Below are positions 1 to 5,280 of a stretch of 7,543 nucleotides of DNA, piece by piece (position 1 is the stretch's first letter; every line of letters begins with the position of its first letter). This stretch comes from Alphaproteobacteria bacterium (GTDB lineage Bacteria; Pseudomonadota; Alphaproteobacteria; Rhizobiales; Devosiaceae). A model generated the notes under the pieces. That model ran no database searches, was not told the DNA's origin, and worked only from the letters and a program-made list of their open reading frames with translations. The stretch is taken from assembly GCA_013152625.1 (NCBI GenBank), contig JAADFY010000025.1, forward strand, positions 8,587 to 16,129. The letters run 5' to 3'. The translations under genes were made by a program, and so were the position numbers.

Positions 1-60
1 CCCGAAAACCGGCCGGAAAATTTGCACCCCCGAAATTGCCTTCCCATGGTAACCACACAC

Positions 61-1215
61 ATGACCGCGCCGAACGAAACAAAAATCATCAACCTGCCCA
101 ACGCCCTGTCGGCCACCCGGCTGGTGCTGGGACCCATTGCATTTTTTCTCATCGTCGACGGGCGCTGGCTGGCCGTGGCCCTTGTCGTCATGATTATTGC
201 CGAACTCACCGACATGTGTGACGGCTATCTGGCCCGGTCCTTGAACCAGACCACCCTGTTGGGCAAAATCCTCGACCCCTTCGCCGACAGTTTTTACCGC
301 ATGTGCGTATTTGTTGCCCTGTTTGCCGCCGGGTATATGCACCTTGCCATATTGTCTGTGTTTGTCTGGCGTGACCTCGGGGTGGCCTTTGTCCGGGTTT
401 TTGCCCAGGAAAACGGCCTCACCCTGGCCGCAAGATGGTCGGGAAAACTCAAGGCCGTCATTCAGGGCATCGCCCAGATCGGCGCCATTGGCGCGGTGCT
501 TTTATGGGGCCGGGACCAGCCGGCGACAAATCTGACCATCGCCATTCTGATCGGTCTGGCCGCATTGATCACACTATATTCCCTGTTCGACTATATTGCT
601 GGCACCCGTACCGCCGTACGTGCCGCCGCGCCCCCGAACGGGCAACCCGACACCACTGGCAAACCGCCACTTCTCGCCGGGGTTTATTTGCTTGCCGCAG
701 CCTTGAGCGTTTTTTCCATATCCCTGTTTGGCGGCACGGCGGCCTGGTTTGTTTTCGTAATTTTGGCCGTGGCGTTTGGCGCCGGAATTTTCCGGATCTT
801 CCAAACCCGGCAAACAACTCGCCCCCCCTCCGGCGCAACCTCCGCCAGCCTTTCCATTCTTGTTGTCACCATGGCCGCAACCGCAACCCTGCTAGGTGCC
901 GCGCCCGGCTGGCTGGTGCTGGCCTTGTTCGCCCATGAAATCGCCCTGCCCTATCTGAATACGTTCTTGCGCCAGAATGGCGCTTCGGATCTTTTCACGC
1001 CCCGCCCGGGCAACCTGTTTCTCGCTTCGTTGGCGCTCCTGCTTCTGTTCGCATTCGCCGCCTCCCAGTTTGTCCCCTCCCAGTTTTTCTTGCCCATTTT
1101 GGCGTTCACCGTGCTCGTCAGCCTGATCACGGCGTGGTCACTGGTCTGGAACTGCACAAAAACGTCGCAGGCGCTGGCCTTGTCCCGTTCGGGTGCCAGC
1201 ACCACATCCGGTTGA
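61..1215 (+). CDS. CDP-alcohol phosphatidyltransferase family membrane protein with an extra C-terminal membrane domain
   Basis: Predicted inner-membrane enzyme of 384 aa that would transfer a phosphatidyl group from a CDP-alcohol to an acceptor alcohol. The full family signature DxxDGxxARx8GxxxDxxxD is present: D51, D54, G55, A58, R59, G68, D72 and D76. A later stretch (R104-D105 to about Q135, with GKLKAVIQ) resembles the REIFISGLRE...AKYKTVVQ segment of the adjacent PgsA, so it appears closer to the PgsA/cardiolipin-synthase branch than to the choline/ethanolamine branch; this is my inference. The catalytic domain ends near residue 180. A proline-rich linker (about 188-203) leads to a second half with roughly five hydrophobic segments (about 204-222, 226-246, 262-298, 318-340, 343-363) that I do not recognise. 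Family members are usually about 180-250 aa. I chose the ATG at 61 because INLPNALSATR is a typical family start; ATG 46 and TTG 22 are in frame, and none has a clear ribosome binding site. The stop lies 1 nt before the first pgsA ATG. The acceptor alcohol is unknown. Confidence 0.82.
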   Translation: MTAPNETKIINLPNALSATRLVLGPIAFFLIVDGRWLAVALVVMIIAELTDMCDGYLARSLNQTTLLGKILDPFADSFYRMCVFVALFAAGYMHLAILSVFVWRDLGVAFVRVFAQENGLTLAARWSGKLKAVIQGIAQIGAIGAVLLWGRDQPATNLTIAILIGLAALITLYSLFDYIAGTRTAVRAAAPPNGQPDTTGKPPLLAGVYLLAAALSVFSISLFGGTAAWFVFVILAVAFGAGIFRIFQTRQTTRPPSGATSASLSILVVTMAATATLLGAAPGWLVLALFAHEIALPYLNTFLRQNGASDLFTPRPGNLFLASLALLLLFAFAASQFVPSQFFLPILAFTVLVSLITAWSLVWNCTKTSQALALSRSGASTTSG

Positions 1216-1216
1216 A

Positions 1217-1801
1217 ATGTCCCTAGATTCCCCAATGTCCCCAATGTCCCTCTGGCCCAACATTCTCACCCTGGCCCGCATTACCGCAATTCCGCTGATT
1301 GTCGGGCTGATGTTCGCCGGCGAGGATGGTCTGCGCTGGCTGGCCGTCGCCCTGTTTGCCGGTGCCGCCATAACCGATTTCCTGGACGGGTATCTGGCCC
1401 GGCGTTTCAAGGTTATCTCGCCGTTTGGCCGCATGCTCGACCCCATTGCTGACAAATTGCTGGTGGGCGCCATCCTGGTCGCCCTTGCCTTTGAAGGCAC
1501 CCTGGGGCTGGCCGGGGTCATTGCCGCGCTTCTCATTCTCTCCCGGGAGATATTCATCTCGGGCTTGCGTGAATTCTTGAGCGAACATCGTATTGCGGTA
1601 CCGGTAACCGCACTGGCCAAATACAAAACAGTGGTGCAACTTGCCGCCATTGGCACCACAATGGCCTGGCCGCTGTTGCCCGAACTGCAATTGCCCGCCC
1701 TGGGCTTGCTTTGGCTGGCCGCAGCCCTCACCCTGATTACCGGCTACCAGTATTTTGCCAGCGCCTGGCCTCACATTACAACCCGACAGAGCCCGAAATG
1801 A
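1217..1801 (+). CDS. pgsA: CDP-diacylglycerol--glycerol-3-phosphate 3-phosphatidyltransferase
   Basis: Catalyses CDP-diacylglycerol + sn-glycerol 3-phosphate to phosphatidylglycerophosphate + CMP, the committed step to phosphatidylglycerol and cardiolipin, in the inner membrane. Counting from ATG 1217 the protein has 194 aa and carries the intact signature D54-xx-D57-G58-xx-A61-R62-x8-G71-xxx-D75-xxx-D79. It also has PNILTLARI near the N-terminus and the PgsA-like SREIFISGLREF block (about 109-120), followed by several hydrophobic segments. Three in-frame ATGTCC starts occur at 1217, 1235 and 1244, none with a visible Shine-Dalgarno. ATG 1217 is 1 nt after the upstream stop, which suggests coupling. 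ATG 1244 (185 aa, MSLWPNILTL) best matches the usual PgsA N-terminus and length. The stop overlaps the HAD gene start as ATGA. Family assignment is confident; the start is not. Confidence 0.92.
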   Translation: MSLDSPMSPMSLWPNILTLARITAIPLIVGLMFAGEDGLRWLAVALFAGAAITDFLDGYLARRFKVISPFGRMLDPIADKLLVGAILVALAFEGTLGLAGVIAALLILSREIFISGLREFLSEHRIAVPVTALAKYKTVVQLAAIGTTMAWPLLPELQLPALGLLWLAAALTLITGYQYFASAWPHITTRQSPK

Positions 1802-2622
1802 ACGTAATTGCCAATCATCACGTAGCCGACTTTGCCCGCGCAACCTTTCCCGAACTCGCCGGCATTGACATCCTCATGTCTGATCTCGACGACACGATCA
1901 CCAGCGGCGGCCGGCTTCCCGCCAAAGGCTATGAAGCGCTCGAACGATTGCAGGGGGCCGGTATCCGGGTGATCATTGTCACCGGTCGGCCCGCCGGCTG
2001 GTGCGATATGATTGCCCGCATGTGGCCGGTGGACGGGGTAATCGGCGAGAACGGCGCGTTATATTACGCCTACGACCACACGGCACACCGCATGCACCGG
2101 CTCTATCACAAGAACAGCGCCGAACGGGCCGCCGACCGGACCCGGCTGACCGCAATTCTGGCCGAAACGCTGGACAGGTTTCCCGCCGCCGCGGTCTCCG
2201 CCGATCAGGAATTTCGCATCGCCGATATCGCCATTGATTTTTGTGAAGATGTCGCCGCCATTGCCCCCGATCAGGTCGAGCACATTCGCCAGCATCTGCT
2301 GGCCGCCGGCACCACCGCCAAAACCAGTTCCATTCACATCAATGCCTGGCTGGGCGATTTCTCAAAACTGACCATGGCCGACCGGGTGCTCAAGGATCTT
2401 TACGGGTCCGATACCGGCGCCGTTCGGTCCCGGGTGATATATGTGGGCGACAGCCCCAATGACGAACCCATGTTTTCCGCCTTTCCATTATCGGTTGGCG
2501 TTGCCAATATCGCCCCGGTGCTGAACGACCTCAGATCACCCCCCCGCTGGATAACCAGCCAGCCCGCCACCGCCGGGTTTTGTCAGGTTGCCGACGCGTT
2601 GATTGCCGCCCGAAACAAATAG
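1798..2622 (+). CDS. HAD-IIB family hydrolase (predicted phosphatase)
   Basis: A cytosolic-looking 274-aa haloacid dehalogenase superfamily phosphatase without a signal peptide or membrane segment. All HAD motifs are visible: motif I D29-L-D31-D32-T33 (nucleophile D29, general acid D31), motif II T62 in VTGRP, motif III lysine K190 in DFSKLTMADR, and motif IV G217-D218-S-P-N221-D222. The large central insert is cap type C2 (subclass IIB), as in Cof, sucrose-phosphatase and mannosyl-3-phosphoglycerate phosphatase relatives. Segments such as TGRPAGWCD, PVDGVIGENGA and AIDFCED match, from memory, a widespread but uncharacterised HAD-IIB family. The start at 1798 is chosen because it forms an ATGA overlap with the pgsA stop, indicating translational coupling; longer in-frame starts lie inside pgsA. 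A role as phosphatidylglycerophosphate phosphatase would fit the position, but known PGP phosphatases are of other types, so the substrate is open. Confidence 0.88.
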   Translation: MNVIANHHVADFARATFPELAGIDILMSDLDDTITSGGRLPAKGYEALERLQGAGIRVIIVTGRPAGWCDMIARMWPVDGVIGENGALYYAYDHTAHRMHRLYHKNSAERAADRTRLTAILAETLDRFPAAAVSADQEFRIADIAIDFCEDVAAIAPDQVEHIRQHLLAAGTTAKTSSIHINAWLGDFSKLTMADRVLKDLYGSDTGAVRSRVIYVGDSPNDEPMFSAFPLSVGVANIAPVLNDLRSPPRWITSQPATAGFCQVADALIAARNK

Positions 2623-2652
2623 CCCCCGTCTATGAGTCCGTGACCTATTTTG

Positions 2653-2657
2653 AAGGA
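2653..2657 (+). promoter_or_regulatory. Ribosome binding site deciding the moaD start
   Basis: AAGGA at 2653-2657 abuts an in-frame ATG (2657) but is 8 nt from a GTG (2666). The spacing supports GTG as the moaD initiation codon. This is read directly from the sequence; use of the GTG is inferred. Confidence 0.6.
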
Positions 2658-2665
2658 TGAGCCTT

Positions 2666-2917
2666 GTGCAGATTATGTATTTCGCCTGGTTTCGCGAACG
2701 GCTGAACACAGGTTCCGAGCACGTGGAACCCCCCGCCGAAATATCAACAGTTGCATCGCTTATTGACTGGCTGGCAGAGCGCAACGAGGTTGCCGCCGAA
2801 CTGTTTGCCGATCGTAACATCGTCCGGGTCGCCCTGGATGAGCAAATGGTATCCCACGACGCCCCGATATCCGGCGTGCGGATGGTGGCCATTTTTCCCC
2901 CCATGACAGGCGGATAG
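2666..2917 (+). CDS. moaD: Molybdopterin synthase small subunit, MoaD
   Basis: Ubiquitin-fold sulfur carrier of molybdenum cofactor synthesis. Its C-terminal glycine is adenylated and thiocarboxylated, then delivers sulfur to cyclic pyranopterin monophosphate inside the MoaD-MoaE heterotetramer. The protein is 83 aa, begins MQIMYFAWFRERL (typical of proteobacterial MoaD) and ends in the essential Gly-Gly (residues 82-83, within PPMTGG). I chose the GTG at 2666 over the in-frame ATG at 2657. The AAGGA ribosome binding site (2653-2657) would touch the ATG directly, but sits 8 nt before the GTG, and the GTG start gives the usual N-terminus. It lies 43 nt after the HAD gene, and its stop is directly followed by the moaE start. 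The protein is complete with nothing missing. Confidence 0.93.
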   Translation: MQIMYFAWFRERLNTGSEHVEPPAEISTVASLIDWLAERNEVAAELFADRNIVRVALDEQMVSHDAPISGVRMVAIFPPMTGG

Positions 2918-2920
2918 GTG

Positions 2921-3382
2921 ATGTGGGTTCGATTGCAGGCAGAAATTTTCAGCCCCGGCGCCGAAATCGAGGCGTTTGTAACGCATCACAAGGACGCCGG
3001 AGCCGTGGCCAGTTTTTACGGCTCCGTGCGCTCAACCCCGGAACACCCGGTTAGAAGTCTTCATCTGGAACACTATCCCCCCCTGGCCCGGAAACAGATC
3101 GAGACCTTTGTCAAAGAAGCCACCGAGCGGTTTGATCTGATTGATGCTGCGGTCATTCACCGGTTTGGAACCCTGGCGCGGGGCGAGCCTATTGTTCTGG
3201 CCATGACCATCGCACACCATCGTCAAGCGGCGCTTGATGGGGTCAGTTACATCATGGACTGGCTTAAAACCGAGGCCCCGTTCTGGAAACGTGAACAGGG
3301 CCCTGCGGGGCACACCTGGATCAAGGCTAAACGCTCCGACGACGACGCGGCAGCGCGCTGGCGACCGCCAACCGCAAAGTAA
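2921..3382 (+). CDS. moaE: Molybdopterin synthase large subunit, MoaE
   Basis: Catalytic subunit of molybdopterin synthase, which adds two dithiolene sulfurs to cyclic pyranopterin monophosphate using thiocarboxylated MoaD. The 153-aa protein has the family blocks in order: GAVASFYGSVR (28-37, conserved R37), LHLEHYPPLA (48-57), HRFGTLARGEP (80-90), the AHHR block (98-101) and MDWLKTEAPFWKRE (112-125). K116 and K123 correspond by motif position to the catalytic lysines of E. coli MoaE. The ATG at 2921 is preferred because AGGCGG (2908-2913) lies 7 nt upstream; a GTG at 2918, directly after the moaD stop, would add one residue. moaD and moaE are clearly co-translated. The C-terminal tail (about 138-153) is charged and variable. 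It is convergent with the L,D-transpeptidase gene 50 nt downstream, and I see no clear hairpin terminator in that gap. Confidence 0.94.
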   Translation: MWVRLQAEIFSPGAEIEAFVTHHKDAGAVASFYGSVRSTPEHPVRSLHLEHYPPLARKQIETFVKEATERFDLIDAAVIHRFGTLARGEPIVLAMTIAHHRQAALDGVSYIMDWLKTEAPFWKREQGPAGHTWIKAKRSDDDAAARWRPPTAK

Positions 3383-3432
3383 GAGCCGCCAGTATTACCG
3401 GTCTTGCAGGAAACGCCCGAAAAGATCAGGGG

Positions 3433-4122
3433 CTAAACCACCAGCAGCGGAGTATTGTTGGGTACCCGGTTGTAAAGATCAATGATGTCCTGATGCAAAA
3501 AACGCACGCAACCGCTTGAAACAGCTTTGCCGATGGTGTTCGGGTCGCCGGTTCCGTGCAGCCGGTACAGCGTGTCCCGCCCGTCTTGGAAAATATACAG
3601 CGCCCGCGCGCCCAGCGGATTGTCCAGCCCGGGTTCCATACCATTGCGGTAGATCTCGAATTCCGGCTGGCGGGCGATCATTTCCGCCGGCGGCGTCCAG
3701 GTCGGCCACTTCTTTTTGTACTTGATCAAGCCGCGCCCGGACCAGGAAAACCCGGCCCGCCCGATACCCACGCCATATCTCACGGCCAGATTGTTCGGCA
3801 ACGTCAGATAGGCCATCTTCTCTTGCGTATCCACAATCACAGTGCCAATGGGTTCGGGAGATCGATATGCGCTGATCTGGCGCAGGAACATCGGATCAAG
3901 CTGGCCGAACCGGGCGGCTGGAATTGGAAATCTCTCATCCGGCATTGAACGGTACATCTCCGCATAGGCTTCAAACCCGGCCATGCGCTCAATGTCTGGC
4001 CGGACCAAAGCAGGTGAGCCGGTGTGTCGGGCAAGTGCCGGTGTCGAATAGGCCATTAGTGCGGCGGCACTGGCTGCCCCGGTGAAAAATCCACGGCGCG
4101 AAAACGAAAAATGCTGTGTCAT
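3433..4122 (-). CDS. Secreted L,D-transpeptidase, YkuD (ErfK/YbiS/YcfS/YnhG) family
   Basis: Periplasmic enzyme that would form 3-3 peptidoglycan cross-links, attach proteins to peptidoglycan, or exchange the terminal D-amino acid. The 229-aa precursor starts with a twin-arginine signal, SRRGFF (residues 8-13), then a hydrophobic stretch and a likely cleavage site after A29-L-A31. The YkuD catalytic domain spans about 91-229. It shows H189 in RLHGTGDP and the nucleophile motif S203-G204-C205-V206-R207, with C205 catalytic. The start at 4122 is backed by CAGGAAA (complement of 4127-4133) about 6 nt upstream. Tat rather than Sec export is suggested by the RR motif plus low hydrophobicity, which I see often in alphaproteobacterial members. 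It is divergent from the IclR regulator; whether it shares regulation is unknown. Family assignment is strong; the precise activity is not determined. Confidence 0.93.
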   Translation of the reverse strand: MTQHFSFSRRGFFTGAASAAALMAYSTPALARHTGSPALVRPDIERMAGFEAYAEMYRSMPDERFPIPAARFGQLDPMFLRQISAYRSPEPIGTVIVDTQEKMAYLTLPNNLAVRYGVGIGRAGFSWSGRGLIKYKKKWPTWTPPAEMIARQPEFEIYRNGMEPGLDNPLGARALYIFQDGRDTLYRLHGTGDPNTIGKAVSSGCVRFLHQDIIDLYNRVPNNTPLLVV

Positions 4123-4335
4123 TGGATTTCCTGTTTTGGTGGCTCTGGCGTCCGGTCTATCAGAACGCTTCTCCAGTCGCGCCAGTGCGATTCCACGGGC
4201 ATGCGCACACCCCTTAACACCATAATTCCGCCAACAATAAGAAACTCCCGGTCACGATTACTTTATTGACCCGCCAGCAACCACAAATAGGCTCGCTGGT
4301 GCACATCTGCCCGCTTTTGGGCCGGTTGGGGATCA

Positions 4336-4356
4336 GGTTTCCAAACCGACCGGTTT
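4336..4356. promoter_or_regulatory. Candidate operator: interleaved palindromic half-sites
   Basis: Three alternating half-sites occupy this stretch: GGTTT (4336-4340), AAACCG (4343-4348) and CGGTTT (4351-4356). The last two make a perfect 6-bp inverted repeat with a 2-nt spacer, and the first two form GGTTT-CC-AAACC. They cover the predicted -35 box and the spacer up to the -10 box. IclR-type regulators bind short palindromes near their own promoters, so autoregulation is a reasonable inference. Confidence 0.45.
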
Positions 4357-4366
4357 ATGCTATATT
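4338..4366 (+). promoter_or_regulatory. Candidate sigma70-type promoter for the IclR-deaminase-RidA cassette
   Basis: TTTCCA (4338-4343, 4 of 6 matches to the -35 consensus) and TATATT (4361-4366, 5 of 6 matches to -10) are separated by 17 bp, the ideal spacing. The first gene of the cassette starts 42 nt past the -10 box. This is a sequence match only. The rest of the 286-bp divergent spacer (4123-4408) shows no gene, and I could not pick out a convincing promoter for the minus-strand transpeptidase. Confidence 0.45.
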
Positions 4367-4408
4367 GAACCGCGTTCCGACATACTGGAAAACAGGCCGG
4401 CTTCGACC

Positions 4409-5272
4409 ATGACATCAACCGCTGACGCTGCCCTCCCCGCACAGGAACGAGACCCGAAACCGGCTCAAAAGCAAGATCATAAGCAAGATCATAAGCCAGA
4501 TCATAAGCCAGATCGTAAACAGGGCCGGAAACGCGGAATAGACCGGCTGATTGAAATTCTCAATTATTTGCATCAGAACGGCCAGCCCCAGCGGCCCAAC
4601 GACATCGCCATTGGCATCGGCGCGCCAAAATCCACGGTTTATGAAATCGTCAACCGTCTGGTGGATGAGAAAATACTCGAGCCCTATGACAAGGATGGGC
4701 GCCTGTTTCTGGGGCGAAAGCTGCACTTTTTCGGCACCAGGTATTTAGAGCAGTTTGATTTGCTGCGCCAGGCGGAACCGGTTGTAACCGCGCTAAGCAA
4801 ACAGACCGGAGAAACCGCACAATTGTGCATAATCGACAGCGCCAGATATATTGTCGTACTGACCCATTCCGGCGCCCGCCATTTCAAAATCAGCTCCGAT
4901 CTTGGACAGCCGATCCCGCTCACCTGGACCACCTCTGGCCGTTTGCTGCTTATGGGCATGTCAGAACAGGCCATTGTTGATTTCATCCCCCCCGAAGATT
5001 TCACCCTGCCGGATGGCTCTCAATTACCCCTTGCCGATTTCCTCGCCGAAATCGATAAAGCGGTGGCCGATGGTTATGTTTCTTCAAAAAGCGTCGTCGA
5101 CGCCTATACCCGATGTTATGCCGCCCCCATCACAGACCACGCCGGTTCGTGTGTCGCCACACTATGCATGGTCACACCCCGCGGAGACGACCGGCGCCGC
5201 CGCAACCAGTTGCGCGACACCCTGCTTCACCATGCGGCAGACCTGACCGACAGCCTCGGTGGAAAAACGTAA
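4409..5272 (+). CDS. IclR-family transcriptional regulator with a repeat-encoded charged N-terminal tail
   Basis: Cytosolic DNA-binding regulator of 287 aa. A winged helix-turn-helix spans about residues 43-105: GIDRLIEILNYLHQ begins it, then the recognition helix region APKSTVYEIVNRLVDEKIL and the wing with GRLFLG. The C-terminal IclR effector-binding domain spans about 118-284, including GETAQLCIID, the IPLTWTTSGRLLL segment and VDAYTRCYAAPITDHAG. Residues 1-42 are a polar, charged extension not usual in the family (typically about 250-270 aa). It carries the tetrapeptide repeat KQDH-KQDH-KPDH-KPDR at 21-36. ATG 4409 is used because no later start precedes the HTH. The gene sits 8 nt ahead of the amino acid deaminase and probably regulates it, with a D-amino acid or its product as a possible effector (inference). 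The alternative of a broader catabolic regulator cannot be excluded. Confidence 0.92.
   Translation: MTSTADAALPAQERDPKPAQKQDHKQDHKPDHKPDRKQGRKRGIDRLIEILNYLHQNGQPQRPNDIAIGIGAPKSTVYEIVNRLVDEKILEPYDKDGRLFLGRKLHFFGTRYLEQFDLLRQAEPVVTALSKQTGETAQLCIIDSARYIVVLTHSGARHFKISSDLGQPIPLTWTTSGRLLLMGMSEQAIVDFIPPEDFTLPDGSQLPLADFLAEIDKAVADGYVSSKSVVDAYTRCYAAPITDHAGSCVATLCMVTPRGDDRRRRNQLRDTLLHHAADLTDSLGGKT
4469..4516 (+). repeat. 12-bp tandem repeat, four copies, inside the IclR gene
   Basis: Four consecutive 12-bp units: AAGCAAGATCAT twice (4469-4480, 4481-4492), AAGCCAGATCAT (4493-4504) and AAGCCAGATCGT (4505-4516). A degenerate fifth unit may start AAACAG at 4517. Because 12 is a multiple of three, gain or loss of copies would keep the reading frame. 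Each unit encodes a K-Q/P-D-H/R tetrapeptide. Confidence 0.93.
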
Positions 5273-5280
5273 AAAAACCT

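Noticed and set aside
22..60. Longer start (TTG 22 or ATG 46) for the first gene
   Set aside because: The added residues (with Pro, Cys and His) do not look like the N-terminus of the family, no ribosome binding site is seen, and INLPNALSATR follows naturally from ATG 61. Not fully excluded.
1138..1843. Long open frames antisense to pgsA (about 200 aa)
   Set aside because: The translations are rich in Arg, Gly and Gln with no domain pattern, and they mirror the GC-rich codon structure of pgsA on the other strand.
1798..2622. Calling the HAD gene trehalose- or sucrose-phosphate phosphatase
   Set aside because: It shares the HAD-IIB fold motifs, but no partner synthase is nearby and the cap sequence matches an uncharacterised family; naming a substrate would be guesswork.
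3383..3432. Bidirectional terminator between the convergent moaE and transpeptidase genes
   Set aside because: I found no stable stem with a flanking T-run in these 50 nt.
4266..4290. TTGACC at 4266-4271 as a -35 box on the plus strand
   Set aside because: No acceptable -10 sequence at 16-18 bp downstream; the 4338-4366 pair is better placed.
4469..4516. CRISPR-like reading of the 12-bp repeats
   Set aside because: The units are contiguous without spacers and lie in frame within a coding sequence; no cas genes are present.
5113..5280. Extended N-terminus of the deaminase into the IclR gene
   Set aside because: The extension overlaps the IclR effector domain in another frame and reads as Arg/Pro-rich noise; ATG 5281 gives the usual family length.
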